Shown piece after piece: positions 1 through 8,675 of a DNA stretch of 64,000 bases; position 1 is the stretch's first letter, and the number at the start of each line of letters is the position of its first letter. Origin of the DNA: Lactococcus nasutitermitis (GTDB taxonomy: Bacteria > Bacillota > Bacilli > Lactobacillales > Streptococcaceae); assembly GCF_018403765.1 (NCBI RefSeq), contig NZ_BOVQ01000002.1:248001-312000 (forward strand). The letters run 5' to 3'. Made by a program: the position numbers and the translations under genes. Under the pieces are notes generated by a model that saw only the letters and a program-made list of their open reading frames with translations, had not been told where the DNA came from and ran no database searches.

Positions 1-314
1 CGTTCCATAGAAACCATCGTAGTGGTATCTGTTTCAGGATTTAACGTCATCACAATCTGAGAATCTGAATTACCATTCCAAGAAGTCGCCGTTCCGCGTC
101 CTTCACCTCCAGTATCTACTCCCATTAACAAAATAGTCAAAGGTTTCGTCGCTTTAATTGTCTTAGCAGTATTTCCTTTTCCAACATCTGTATAAGTTGT
201 TTTAAGTGTTTTTACCGTGCTGCTTGATACCGTAAAAAGATAGGTAGCAGCAGCCCCTACTGTTAGCAAAATAATTCCTGCCATCATAAGAAGCGTTTTT
301 ATCCAAAGTTTCAT
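1..314 (-). CDS. LytR-CpsA-Psr (LCP) family protein, partial
   Basis: N-terminal 104 codons only; the 3' part runs off the window. The protein opens with a short cytoplasmic stretch and one membrane segment (about residues 5-27), then a linker and the start of an LCP catalytic domain (LTILLMGVDTGGEGRG, then SDSQIVMTLNP and VSMER). LCP enzymes attach wall teichoic acid or wall polysaccharide to peptidoglycan on the outer membrane face. It follows tsaE and a GNAT gene on the same strand, an order also found around the streptococcal LCP gene brpA. The start has no Shine-Dalgarno; a -10 box lies 6 nt before the ATG, so the mRNA may be leaderless. Family assignment is strong; the exact ligase type cannot be told from the fragment. 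Confidence 0.85.
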   Translation of the reverse strand, partial: MKLWIKTLLMMAGIILLTVGAAATYLFTVSSSTVKTLKTTYTDVGKGNTAKTIKATKPLTILLMGVDTGGEGRGTATSWNGNSDSQIVMTLNPETDTTTMVSME

Positions 315-348
315 ACTAAAATTATATCAAAATTTTGATATTAAACAA
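312..348 (-). promoter_or_regulatory. Promoter for the LCP gene, leaderless type
   Basis: On the minus strand a TTGTTT (343-348), 16 nt spacer and TATAAT (321-326) preceded by TGA (extended -10) end 6 nt before the ATG at 314. No Shine-Dalgarno fits in the gap. Transcription would start at or within a base or two of the start codon. Confidence 0.6.
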
Positions 349-390
349 TACTAAAGTACAATTTTAGTTTTATTTTTTAGAAAATTTACG

Positions 391-438
391 AAAAAAAGGG
401 CACAAAAGTCATTAAAACTTGACTCTTTAGTCCCTTTC
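391..438 (-). terminator. Terminator after the GNAT gene
   Basis: Minus-strand hairpin with arms around AAAGGGACTAAAGAGTCA and TGACTTTTGTGCCCTTT (some mismatches), followed by a run of T. It starts directly after the acetyltransferase stop and separates that operon from the LCP gene. Confidence 0.75.
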
Positions 439-441
439 AAA

Positions 442-960
442 TTATTCAAAAAATCTTACATATTCACAAACATCAATTAAGTTTCCATGTTCATCACGTG
501 CCCCATTTTTTCGGACAGATTCACATTCAAACTCAAACTTTTCATAAAGATGGCGTGCCTTTTCATTACGTTTTTGTACAGTAAGTTCTAAACGCTTAAT
601 GACACCAAGTTCCACAACCCAATCAATCATATCCCCAAATAGTATAGAAGCTATACCGTAACCTTGAAAAGCATTCGCCACAGCAATAAAAATATCCCCA
701 ATATGTCGAATACGATAATGAAAATCAGCCGTTACGGCAAGAACTCCCGCAATTTCTCCATTTACTAAAGCTAAAAAATAAGCATTATTATCTTTTTCAG
801 AGATTTGTATCAAATACTCCGACATTTCTTCTTCTCCCATTAAAATGCCTGCATCATCCATTGTTAAAAAATGACTTTCCGCCCCTACTTTATCAAGAAA
901 TTTGATAAGTGGCAGACTATCACTACTCTTAGCTTCCCTCACAATTACTTCTGTTGACAT
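442..960 (-). CDS. GNAT family N-acetyltransferase
   Basis: 172-residue protein with the GNAT fold: the acetyl-CoA binding loop is seen as QGYGIASILFGDMIDW (about residues 99-114), after the beta-4 strand IGDIFIAV, followed by RLELTVQKRNEKARHLYEKFEFE, the usual C-terminal strand-helix pattern. Substrate is unknown; the family acetylates amines, including ribosomal protein N-termini and small metabolites. It lies 20 bp downstream of tsaE, so the two are probably cotranscribed, and the hairpin just after its stop ends the unit. The same tsaE-GNAT-LCP order occurs in streptococci, which supports orthology but does not give a substrate. Confidence 0.85.
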   Translation of the reverse strand: MSTEVIVREAKSSDSLPLIKFLDKVGAESHFLTMDDAGILMGEEEMSEYLIQISEKDNNAYFLALVNGEIAGVLAVTADFHYRIRHIGDIFIAVANAFQGYGIASILFGDMIDWVVELGVIKRLELTVQKRNEKARHLYEKFEFECESVRKNGARDEHGNLIDVCEYVRFFE

Positions 961-980
961 AAATTTCTCCCTTTTACTTA

Positions 981-1427
981 CTACATTTTTGAAATTAAAT
1001 CTTGATATCGTTTGCCATGAGGAATAAGACTGATTTCTCGATTAGCATCCGTAGCAAAACTTTCAGCATATTTATCAAAAACAATCTCCAAATATTCCTC
1101 GGGTAAATCACGTCCAAGTAATTCTCCCCACTCAATCACAGACACGCCTTCACCAAAAAGATAATCATCCATATCAAATGAATCCGGATCATCTCCAATT
1201 CGATAAACATCCATATGATACAAGGGTAAACGTCCTTCATATTCCCGAACAATCGTGTAAGTTGGACTTTTAATCATCTGATGAATATCTAATCCCAAAG
1301 CTAAACCTTTCACAAAAGTTGTTTTCCCAGCTCCCAGTTCTCCTGTTAGCACAATAATATCTTGCGCTTGTAGGTTCTCCCCCAATTTTTCAGCGAACTT
1401 GAGCATCTCTGATTCATTAAATTTCAT
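981..1427 (-). CDS. tsaE: tRNA threonylcarbamoyladenosine biosynthesis ATPase TsaE
   Basis: 148 residues, the usual length for TsaE. The Walker A loop GELGAGKTTFVKGLALGL (about residues 29-46) is clear, followed by SPTYTIVREYEG and LYHMDVYRIGD, the conserved switch and Walker B-like strands, and SVIEWGELL near the C-terminus. TsaE is the ATPase that works with TsaB and TsaD to put the t6A modification on ANN-decoding tRNAs. It starts with a GGAAGAAAA Shine-Dalgarno-like stretch. It begins 10 bp after a Ser/Thr-rich membrane protein gene and is followed closely by a GNAT gene. Confidence 0.95.
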   Translation of the reverse strand: MKFNESEMLKFAEKLGENLQAQDIIVLTGELGAGKTTFVKGLALGLDIHQMIKSPTYTIVREYEGRLPLYHMDVYRIGDDPDSFDMDDYLFGEGVSVIEWGELLGRDLPEEYLEIVFDKYAESFATDANREISLIPHGKRYQDLISKM

Positions 1428-1437
1428 TTTTCTTCCT

Positions 1438-2085
1438 TCATTTATGACTTCTTCTACGACTAAATTGTTGTATTGTACTTTGTTCTTGTGTCATTGTATG
1501 TCGTTGCGATTGATATCCTTTGACATTCTTATTATTTTGAGTATTTTCTTTTGTTGTTAAGTTTGAAGCTTCTACTCCATCATCAGTAGGCATTTTACGC
1601 TTTTTGATTTGCTTATGAAAATGACGAAATACAGCAATAACTCCTCCTGTAATTGTCACAAGAGCCGATAAACTTGATAAGACAATTAGCCATATATTAC
1701 TGTTACTATTTGCCCTATTGTTATTAACTGTTTCTTTGATAATCGTTGTTGATGACGATGTTTTTCCATGTTCATTGGAATTTTCTGTATTTGTTTGAGG
1801 TTGATTCGTCGTAGCTGGAGCTACTGGAGCATTATCTTGTGCTGTGGTACTTGTCACTGTTTGATTTTGACTATCGTTATTTACTGTCGCTGGTGTACTA
1901 CTAGATGTTGTATTTTCTGAGCTTTGTGAGCTTTGACTTTGCTCTGTACTTTGATTACTCTGACTACTGCTACTCGAAACTTGTGTAGCTGATGAACTTT
2001 GAATTGTTCCCGTTTCTGCCAATACTGTCCCAGAATTTATTCCAAGTAGTATCAAAACGATAAAACCATTGATATATTTTTTCAT
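1438..2085 (-). CDS. Ser/Thr-rich single-pass surface protein of unknown function
   Basis: 215 residues, not recognised as a named family. Visible parts: signal peptide (about 1-23, ending VLAETG), a low-complexity Ser/Thr/Gln/Asn-rich ectodomain (about 24-128, mucin-like), a hydrophobic segment (about 131-153, WLIVLSSLSALVTITGGVIA) and a basic C-terminal tail (about 154-215, KKRKMP and a final RRRSHK). There is no LPXTG motif, so it should be anchored by the membrane segment with a long cytoplasmic tail. It is the first gene of the run leading into tsaE (10 bp gap). The nearest GGAAAG lies about 21 nt before the ATG, too far to be a good ribosome binding site. Confidence 0.6.
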   Translation of the reverse strand: MKKYINGFIVLILLGINSGTVLAETGTIQSSSATQVSSSSSQSNQSTEQSQSSQSSENTTSSSTPATVNNDSQNQTVTSTTAQDNAPVAPATTNQPQTNTENSNEHGKTSSSTTIIKETVNNNRANSNSNIWLIVLSSLSALVTITGGVIAVFRHFHKQIKKRKMPTDDGVEASNLTTKENTQNNKNVKGYQSQRHTMTQEQSTIQQFSRRRSHK

Positions 2086-2219
2086 GATAAAATTTTAACT
2101 TACTTTCCTTAAATCACTCTATCAAGTATAGAAGACTTTCTAAACTTCTATTATAGCCATTCTTATTATAATTTTCAAGATATTTTTTTAGATGCAATAC
2201 TTTTCTATTATTTTTTTGA

Positions 2220-2232
2220 TAAAATAAGACTA
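2220..2232 (+). promoter_or_regulatory. Extended -10 box directly before the esterase start
   Basis: TGATAAAAT ends 6 nt before the ATG at 2232, with TG one base before the hexamer. No convincing -35 and no Shine-Dalgarno are visible. This looks like a leaderless start. Confidence 0.45.
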
Positions 2233-2999
2233 TGAATATCAAACACCTCTCCCTTAATCAAAATGCTTCTGTCACTTTCTATCAACGTGAAAATCCCCGT
2301 AAAGATAGACAAAGTATGCCCGCAATCATTATTTGTCCTGGTGGTGGCTACAAACATATTTCAGTTCGTGAATCAGAACCTTTAGCACTTGCTTTTCTAG
2401 CACAAGTTTTTCAAGTCTTCGTGTTGAGTTATAGTGTGATGGATAAAGGAATAGTTGACAATATACTTCCACAAGCTTATCAAGAACTAGAAAATACTTT
2501 TGAGCTTATTTATAGTAATCATAGGGAATGGGAAATAGACTGCAAAAATATCTTTCTTCTTGGTTGTTCTGCTGGAGGTCATTTAGCTGCTTGGTATAGC
2601 AATCAAAACGACACTTATAAGCCCAAAGGAACTCTTTTATGCTATCCCGTAACTTCTTTAGAACTCGGATGGCCAAAAGATATTTCCCATTTACATTTAA
2701 AGAATAATCACTTAGCAACTTATGATACTTGTCAAATGGTGTCAAACAAAACTCCCGAAACTTTCATCTGGCACACAGGCGATGATAAAACAGTCCCTAT
2801 CATTAACAGCTTAAAATACTGTGAACAGCTAAGCAACTACAATATCCCTTTTGAAGCTCATTTTTTTGAAAGTGGTCCACATGGTTTATCACTTGCTAAT
2901 TCCAGTTCTGCGCCAAGCAATGAATTTATAAATCACGATGTTGCTCGCTGGTTTTCTTGGGCAGTTGATTGGTTAGATAGAAAAATAAAAGTTCAATAA
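2232..2999 (+). CDS. Alpha/beta-hydrolase, acetylesterase/lipase-like
   Basis: 255 residues with the layout of the small serine esterases often annotated as acetyl-xylan esterase or BD-FAE like. The oxyanion loop is CPGGGYKHISVRESEP (about residues 35-50). The nucleophile elbow is GCSAGGHLAAWY (Ser about 115). The acid lies in HTGDDKTVPI and the catalytic His in ESGPHGLSLA near the C-terminus. No signal peptide is seen, so it is cytoplasmic. Its plus orientation makes it divergent from the tsaE operon and convergent with the peptidase gene, with which it shares a terminator. Natural substrate is not deducible; deacetylation of sugars is a reasonable guess. Confidence 0.85.
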   Translation: MNIKHLSLNQNASVTFYQRENPRKDRQSMPAIIICPGGGYKHISVRESEPLALAFLAQVFQVFVLSYSVMDKGIVDNILPQAYQELENTFELIYSNHREWEIDCKNIFLLGCSAGGHLAAWYSNQNDTYKPKGTLLCYPVTSLELGWPKDISHLHLKNNHLATYDTCQMVSNKTPETFIWHTGDDKTVPIINSLKYCEQLSNYNIPFEAHFFESGPHGLSLANSSSAPSNEFINHDVARWFSWAVDWLDRKIKVQ

Positions 3000-3015
3000 A
3001 TATTGAACTTTTTTG
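2985..3015. terminator. Bidirectional terminator between esterase and C1 peptidase
   Basis: AAAAGTTCAATA, AA, TATTGAACTTTT followed by T on the plus strand and preceded by A, so it can work both ways. The plus-strand gene's stop codon lies inside it. Confidence 0.85.
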
Positions 3016-3017
3016 TA

Positions 3018-5432
3018 TCAATTTACACCATACCAAGCTATTCCTTCATACTTCCAGCCTTGTTTCATATAGGAAGTTTTTTCTGAAAGGCTTGCTGTAT
3101 AAAAATGGGAGCCTGCTATAACTTTGGCATTATATAATCTATAAATAGGAACACCAGATGAAACAACTTTAAATGATACACCTTCATAGCGCCAACCTAT
3201 TTTGACCAGACTATTTTTTTCATAACTACTCTCTGTGTAGAAATGTTCCCCACTATTTGGATTATATACGCGATAAACAGATAGTCCTCCTGTTTTTGGA
3301 GCATACCAAGCCATTCCTTGATATTTCCATCCCTGCTTTGCATCCATTATTGCTTCGTAATGACTTTCTGTATAAACATGGGCTTTTGAATTTGGATTAT
3401 AGATTCTATACAATGGTTGTTTAGGTATCTTTGTCCATTTTGCATACACTGTAATATTATTGCTAACTTTTGATGAAAAATTATAAGCACTTGTAAATTT
3501 ATTTGTTGTGTACCAGCCATTGAAAGTATAACCTGCTCTTGTTGGAGCTGTGGGTTTTACTGCTGCAGTTCCTGCTGCTACTTTTTCTGCGCTTACCTTT
3601 GTACCACCATTTGAGTTAAAGGTAACTGTAGAAGCTGCTGTAAGTTGTGTAAGAGCATCTAAATAAAGATTTGCTGTGACATTTGAATCAGTTGATATAT
3701 TATACCATTGATTATCAAATTCAATCCACGAGTTCTTGCTGGTTAAGATTGGATATTGACCAGAGCCACTTGCATTAAGGTCTTGTACAGGAATATCCAC
3801 TTCGCTAAATTTTGTCATATTTGTCATCTGTAAAGCAATAGTATAACTGCTATTATTAGGCAAACTTACTGGACCAAATGGAATAGTTTGATAACCTGCA
3901 TCAGTAAAGGTATAAGAGCCGAGTTTTTTAAAACTTGTCACTTTTGTTGATGTAGTCACTCCGCCTGCTTTGTATAATATATTTACTTTAATACCTGGTT
4001 GACCTACAAAAGCTGAAACTGAATTGAGCTGTTCAATTTTGCCTGCTGCTGCATTTTGGCTTGTGTAAGTATTTGCAAAAAGGTTGCTATTTGTTACATC
4101 CAGTCCATCATTTCCGAACTCAAGATACTCGCCTGATGCATCAGGTGAAGTATTGGTAGCACTATATATTTTCTGATTGCTTGGTGTATTTATAACACCA
4201 TCTGCATAAATATCAGAACTCACTACAAAAATATCTGCATAGGAAAGATAAAAATATCCTTTACTTCCCCAATCTGTCCCCCATGAATTTTTAACAATAA
4301 ATGCACCGTTCATACCAGGATTTTGTTTGAAATTAGAGGCAGAATAGTTATCATCATATCCAACAATTTCTACTTCATGGTCTTGATTGACATAGTTTAC
4401 TCCATCATACTTTTCAGTTAAATCTGGATAAAAACTACTATTTGTTGACTTTGTATAAGCTGAACTTTTTCCTTTCACTTCTGCTTGAGCTGCAGAATAT
4501 GGTGTATAAGAAGTATAATCTCCACTAGTTGTCACTTTTGATGATAACGCACTAGAACCAAGTCCTGTATTGTCTAGTGAATATTCTGCTTCTATGCTTA
4601 TCTGGGCTTCTCCATATTGATAAACGAGTTGTTTAATTTGATTGACTCTATTCATAATATTAGCCGTTGTTGGAAGCTGTTCAACAGTAAGTCCTGCAAT
4701 TTTATATTCGTTATTTACATGATAATTTGATTTTTTAAGGCTTGAAAAACTACTCTTAACGATTGGAACATCTTGACTCTGAGTCATAAGCTGATTTAGT
4801 CCATTCCCTGGTAATACTGGATTGTAGCCTAATATACTCATTGAAGGAACATAATCTTCGGTATTTCCATCGCCTAATGTTCTAGGATTATCTTCATCTT
4901 CCATAATAGCAAATGGATTTGTAGCATCTTTAAAAGCATTCACAGCTGAAAGGTAATCATAGTAAGCTGGAAGTAATGTTTGAGTTGTCCCAAGTTCTCT
5001 ATTTGAACTGTCACCAATGGCAGAAGTTCCTGCATAATCCCAACAATTTTCCAAATCTTGCTGGTCAAGAACTGGTGTGGTTTGATTATAATTTCCTGAG
5101 CTCAGATTCAATGGATTCCATAAGCTAGGAAGTGCACTTGAACCTAAAAGTTCTCTATTACTATTAGAAACTGTTGTTGCTCCAGAAGCACCCAAAGAAC
5201 TGTCCGAATCTTCTGCTTGAAGCTGCGTTGAAATTGCTGCATTGGGATTAAGAGTTTGAAGCAATCCTCCTGTCATGTAATGCTTTTTCCCAATAGATTG
5301 ATTTTGTTGCTCAATCTGTGCTGTTTCTTTTGCCTTTACATTGATTTGTGCATAAGCAGAGGATGAAAATATAAGTCCTACTGTAAAAAGACTAGTCACT
5401 ATAAATAAGCTTTTTCCCTTTTTTTGTAACAT
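3018..5432 (-). CDS. Secreted papain-family (C1A) cysteine peptidase with InlB-type and DUF5648-like repeats
   Basis: 804 residues. Signal peptide about 1-28. The catalytic domain shows DQQDLENCWDYAGTSA (Cys about 130, Gln six before it), the His strand NQDHEVEIVGYDD (about 350) and the Asn motif VKNSWGTDWGSKGYF (about 380). After it comes a region of about 200 residues resembling the lectin-like domain that follows bacterial C1 peptidases. Next is one InlB B-repeat (VTFNSNGGTKVSAEKV to GYTFNGWYTT, about 605-670). Last come three repeats of about 42 residues with the pattern YRIYNPNS, HVYTES, GWKYQGMAWY (about 675-804), matching DUF5648. No LPXTG or membrane anchor is seen, so it is secreted or held by its repeats. 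Likely degrades extracellular or wall proteins; substrate unknown. Confidence 0.85.
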   Translation of the reverse strand: MLQKKGKSLFIVTSLFTVGLIFSSSAYAQINVKAKETAQIEQQNQSIGKKHYMTGGLLQTLNPNAAISTQLQAEDSDSSLGASGATTVSNSNRELLGSSALPSLWNPLNLSSGNYNQTTPVLDQQDLENCWDYAGTSAIGDSSNRELGTTQTLLPAYYDYLSAVNAFKDATNPFAIMEDEDNPRTLGDGNTEDYVPSMSILGYNPVLPGNGLNQLMTQSQDVPIVKSSFSSLKKSNYHVNNEYKIAGLTVEQLPTTANIMNRVNQIKQLVYQYGEAQISIEAEYSLDNTGLGSSALSSKVTTSGDYTSYTPYSAAQAEVKGKSSAYTKSTNSSFYPDLTEKYDGVNYVNQDHEVEIVGYDDNYSASNFKQNPGMNGAFIVKNSWGTDWGSKGYFYLSYADIFVVSSDIYADGVINTPSNQKIYSATNTSPDASGEYLEFGNDGLDVTNSNLFANTYTSQNAAAGKIEQLNSVSAFVGQPGIKVNILYKAGGVTTSTKVTSFKKLGSYTFTDAGYQTIPFGPVSLPNNSSYTIALQMTNMTKFSEVDIPVQDLNASGSGQYPILTSKNSWIEFDNQWYNISTDSNVTANLYLDALTQLTAASTVTFNSNGGTKVSAEKVAAGTAAVKPTAPTRAGYTFNGWYTTNKFTSAYNFSSKVSNNITVYAKWTKIPKQPLYRIYNPNSKAHVYTESHYEAIMDAKQGWKYQGMAWYAPKTGGLSVYRVYNPNSGEHFYTESSYEKNSLVKIGWRYEGVSFKVVSSGVPIYRLYNAKVIAGSHFYTASLSEKTSYMKQGWKYEGIAWYGVN

Positions 5433-5548
5433 TGAATGTCTTATCTTTCTTTAGAGTTTATTTAAATTAATTATACTCTTTTATTTTACATTTTACAAAA
5501 AATGAAAACGCTATATGTTACAATTATTAACTTTGTTGTTTTTTAGAA

Positions 5549-5584
5549 GAAAAAAGCCAGATAAATAAATTTCTGACTTTTTAG
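5549..5584 (-). terminator. Terminator after pgmB
   Basis: Minus-strand AAAGTCAGA / TCTGGCTTT stem (one G-T pair) with a 10-nt loop followed by TTTTT, just after the pgmB stop. Confidence 0.8.
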
Positions 5585-5587
5585 ATT

Positions 5588-6250
5588 TTATTTTTTTGAA
5601 TTCCATGTGTTCGTGAGGAGTTCAAATGTATAATGCGAGGTATCTGGAACAAGCGTAATGTCTGTTCCCAAATCTTCTGCACGTCCAACACCAATAGGTA
5701 AAGCACCTGAATCCTTTATTGCTTGGATACCTGCCTGAGAGTCTTCCAAACCTATTGCTTCTTTTGGTGAAACTTGTACTGCTTCCGCAGCTGCTATAAA
5801 GATGTCTGGTGCCGGTTTTGAAGCTGCTACTTTTGCCGGGTCAGCAATCGCATCGAAATACTCTGTAAGTGCCATACGTTCGAGCAAAAATGGTCCATTT
5901 TTTGAAGCTGAAGCGAGGGCAATCTTGATATGATTTTTTCGTAAATCTTGGAGAAGTTGCAAAATTCCAGGATAGACATCTTTTGGAGAAACATCTTGAA
6001 TCATTTGAACATAGTTATCATTTTTTCGTTTTGCTAATTCAGCAAATTCTATATCGCTCACTTTTTTATTTCCTAGGGCTAAGATTTTTGTGAGTGAATC
6101 TTCACGAGACACACCTTTAAGTTGTTCGTTAAATTCCCTATCTACACCAGTAATACCTATTTCTTCGGCGAGAGCTTTCCACGCACGAAAATGATATTCC
6201 GCTGTGTCTGTGATGACTCCATCTAAATCAAATAATACTGCTTTAAACAT
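5588..6250 (-). CDS. pgmB: Beta-phosphoglucomutase
   Basis: 220 residues, one less than the well-studied L. lactis enzyme and nearly identical along most of its length. HAD motif I is [10 protein letters not shown] with nucleophile Asp8 and acid/base Asp10; the cap has GVSREDSL; motif II is [10 protein letters not shown] (Ser and Ala after the strand); Lys is in ASKPAPDIF; motif IV is GLEDSQAGI. It interconverts beta-glucose-1-phosphate and glucose-6-phosphate, feeding products of maltose and trehalose phosphorolysis into glycolysis. Usually it sits with maltose or trehalose genes; here it stands alone, between the secreted peptidase and glmM, with terminators on both sides. Confidence 0.97.
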   Translation of the reverse strand: MFKAVLFDLDGVITDTAEYHFRAWKALAEEIGITGVDREFNEQLKGVSREDSLTKILALGNKKVSDIEFAELAKRKNDNYVQMIQDVSPKDVYPGILQLLQDLRKNHIKIALASASKNGPFLLERMALTEYFDAIADPAKVAASKPAPDIFIAAAEAVQVSPKEAIGLEDSQAGIQAIKDSGALPIGVGRAEDLGTDITLVPDTSHYTFELLTNTWNSKK

Positions 6251-6279
6251 TATTTTTTTCCTTTTCTATAATTCCAAAT

Positions 6280-6306
6280 AAGAACTTCATTTAAAACGAA
6301 GTTCTT
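6280..6306. terminator. Hairpin between glmM and pgmB
   Basis: AAGAACTTC-N9-GAAGTTCTT perfect stem just after the glmM stop. The T tract is stronger on the plus strand than on the minus strand, so as a glmM terminator it may be leaky. Confidence 0.6.
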
Positions 6307-6312
6307 TTCTTT

Positions 6313-7671
6313 TTATTTTACACCAATTTCAGCTTCTACAACTTTGGCTATCGTATCAACAACTTCATCTACCTCTGCTTGTGTAGGGGCTTCTGCCATA
6401 ACACGAAGTAACGGTTCTGTACCACTTGGGCGTACTAGAATACGTCCTTTACCATTCATTTTTGTTTCCATTTGAGCAATAATTTCTTTGATTGCTGGAA
6501 CTGCCATAGCATTTTTCTTAGCTTCATTGTCTTTGACACGAATATTCGTCAATTTTTGTGGATAAATAGTAACTTCTGCTGCGAGTTCTGATAAAGTTTT
6601 GCCTGTATCACGAAGAACTTTAAGAAGTTGAATAGCAGAAAGCTGCCCATCTCCTGTGGTATTATAATCAAGGAAAATCATGTGTCCTGATTGTTCTCCA
6701 CCGAAGTTATAATTATTTTTCTTCATTTCCTCGACAACATAACGGTCACCGACTGCTGTTACTACTGAGTTAATTCCTTCTGCTTCTAAGCCTAAGTGAA
6801 AGCCAAGATTACTCATAACTGTTGTTACTACAGTATTTTGTGCGAGTTTTTCTTTTGCTGAGAGATATTTGCTGACGATATACATAATCTTGTCGCCATC
6901 AACAATTTGTCCTTTTTCATCTGCTGCAATCAAACGGTCTGCATCACCATCAAAAGCAAGTCCTAATGCAGAACCTGTTTCTACAACTTTTTTCGCCATA
7001 TTTTCAGGATGAGTCGAGCCAACAGCAACATTGATATTGAGACCATCAGGGTCTTCACCAATAACAGTTAGTTCAGCTTTAAGGTCTGCAAAAACAGCAC
7101 GCGCACTTGTGTATGATGCTCCGTTTGCACAGTCTAAAACAACCTTATATCCTGAAAAATCTCCTTCTGCTGTTGATTTAAGGAATGTTTGGTACTTGCG
7201 AACAGCTTCTGAATAATCATGAAGTGTTCCTAAGCCTTGAGCAGATGGACGAGGTAATGTATCTTCTTTAGCATCAATTAAAGCTTCAATTTCTAATTCT
7301 TTGGCATCTTCTAATTTGTAGCCGTCACCTCCGAAGAACTTGATACCATTATCAAGTGCTGGATTATGGCTCGCAGAAATCATGACCCCTGCAGAAACAC
7401 CATCTTTTTTAACAAGATAAGCCACACCTGGAGTTGCGATTACCCCAAGGTCGTAGACTTCAATACCGACAGACAAAAGTCCTGAAATCAAGCTCGTCGC
7501 AAGAAGTTGTCCCGAAATACGTGTATCACGCGCAACATAAACTGTAGGTGTTTTGCTCTCGTGCTGACTTAGGACATAACCACCGAAACGTCCAAGTTTA
7601 AATGCCATTTCAGGTGTTAATTCTACGTTTGCTTCGCCACGGACACCGTCCGTTCCAAAATATTTAGCCAT
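6313..7671 (-). CDS. glmM: Phosphoglucosamine mutase GlmM
   Basis: 452 residues, standard length. N-terminus [11 protein letters not shown] is the family signature. The phosphoserine loop is [14 protein letters not shown] (Ser about 101), the metal loop is [10 protein letters not shown] (about 240), the sugar-binding loop [10 protein letters not shown], and the phosphate-binding end [13 protein letters not shown]. It converts glucosamine-6-phosphate to glucosamine-1-phosphate for UDP-GlcNAc and so for peptidoglycan. It is the last gene of the cdaA-cdaR-glmM operon; in L. lactis and B. subtilis GlmM binds CdaA and lowers c-di-AMP synthesis, tying wall precursor supply to the second messenger. 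Confidence 0.97.
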   Translation of the reverse strand: MAKYFGTDGVRGEANVELTPEMAFKLGRFGGYVLSQHESKTPTVYVARDTRISGQLLATSLISGLLSVGIEVYDLGVIATPGVAYLVKKDGVSAGVMISASHNPALDNGIKFFGGDGYKLEDAKELEIEALIDAKEDTLPRPSAQGLGTLHDYSEAVRKYQTFLKSTAEGDFSGYKVVLDCANGASYTSARAVFADLKAELTVIGEDPDGLNINVAVGSTHPENMAKKVVETGSALGLAFDGDADRLIAADEKGQIVDGDKIMYIVSKYLSAKEKLAQNTVVTTVMSNLGFHLGLEAEGINSVVTAVGDRYVVEEMKKNNYNFGGEQSGHMIFLDYNTTGDGQLSAIQLLKVLRDTGKTLSELAAEVTIYPQKLTNIRVKDNEAKKNAMAVPAIKEIIAQMETKMNGKGRILVRPSGTEPLLRVMAEAPTQAEVDEVVDTIAKVVEAEIGVK

Positions 7672-7712
7672 TCTACTTTTTATTCTCCATTTTTTTATTT
7701 ATTTTAACATTT

Positions 7713-8675
7713 TCAATTAGTTTTTTTAACAACTGGTTGTAAAGTCACTTCTACTGTGTGTGGACGTATGCTAATATCATCTCCAGAAAGTGTTACTTCT
7801 ACTTTCTTTTGTTGTGTGACATTTGTGATATCCACGGGAACATCAATGCTTTTTATTTTATCTAGTGCTGTTTGCTCGCCATATATTCTCACATTTTTGT
7901 CAGATAAACTTGTTTTTATATCTGACAAGCTACTATCCATTGTTCCTGTCATTTTTACGTTGAGTGGCACTGTTTTTGACAGTTTATCAACACTGACTTT
8001 TAGTTTTACATTAGCTGGACTAATCTGCGCACTTTGAATTTTTCCTTTTGAGTCCACAGCACGTAAGGCAACTGTCCCAGAGTAGTTATCTGTCAATAGA
8101 ACATCACTTGGAAGTTCTGCTACAATTCTTTTTATTTTCTTGATACTATTCACACCTGCTGTGACTTTTACTTTACTTTCTGAAAGAGAGACTGAAGCAA
8201 CTGAGAATCCTGTTGGTAATTGTGTGGGATTAACTTCTGATTTGACATCAAAGTTTTCCGTTGCTTTCTTTTCTATAGTCACACTTATTGTTGTCGGACT
8301 AATCTCAGCATCTACTCCATTGGGTAACTGCTCAATCCTTACTGGAACATTACTTGTCCCTTCGGCTACTTTTGTCAAATCTGCACTAAGATAAAAATCA
8401 CGTGTTGCTGTATTTTCTTCATTGCTGATTTGCAGGCGATTGTATCCTGATAAGTGAACGGTGGCAACACTGTTGTAGCCACTTACAAAGTATTTATTTG
8501 AATCGTATTTTAACTCAATAGGAACATTACTAAGTGCTGTTGTATAGACTTCCCCACTGGTTCTTAGTCCTTCATTTCTTATAGAAATAGCACTGGCATT
8601 GAAAAATAACACTATCGCAAAAAATACTGAGACTAAAATATAAAATAGTTTAGAGGTAAAAAATTTATTTGTCAT
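7713..8675 (-). CDS. cdaR: CdaA regulatory protein CdaR (YbbR domain)
   Basis: The start chosen is the ATG at 8675 (MTNKFFTSKLFYILV), 320 residues, because AAAGGAGG lies right before it; a longer frame reaching 8720 has no such site. One N-terminal membrane segment (about 9-28) precedes an extracytoplasmic region with several YbbR repeats of about 85 residues (seen as repeated VPIEL/VPVRI/VPLNV/VPVDI strands). CdaR binds and modulates the diadenylate cyclase CdaA. The gene overlaps the end of cdaA by 11 bp and precedes glmM, the conserved operon order in Firmicutes. Confidence 0.93.
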   Translation of the reverse strand: MTNKFFTSKLFYILVSVFFAIVLFFNASAISIRNEGLRTSGEVYTTALSNVPIELKYDSNKYFVSGYNSVATVHLSGYNRLQISNEENTATRDFYLSADLTKVAEGTSNVPVRIEQLPNGVDAEISPTTISVTIEKKATENFDVKSEVNPTQLPTGFSVASVSLSESKVKVTAGVNSIKKIKRIVAELPSDVLLTDNYSGTVALRAVDSKGKIQSAQISPANVKLKVSVDKLSKTVPLNVKMTGTMDSSLSDIKTSLSDKNVRIYGEQTALDKIKSIDVPVDITNVTQQKKVEVTLSGDDISIRPHTVEVTLQPVVKKTN

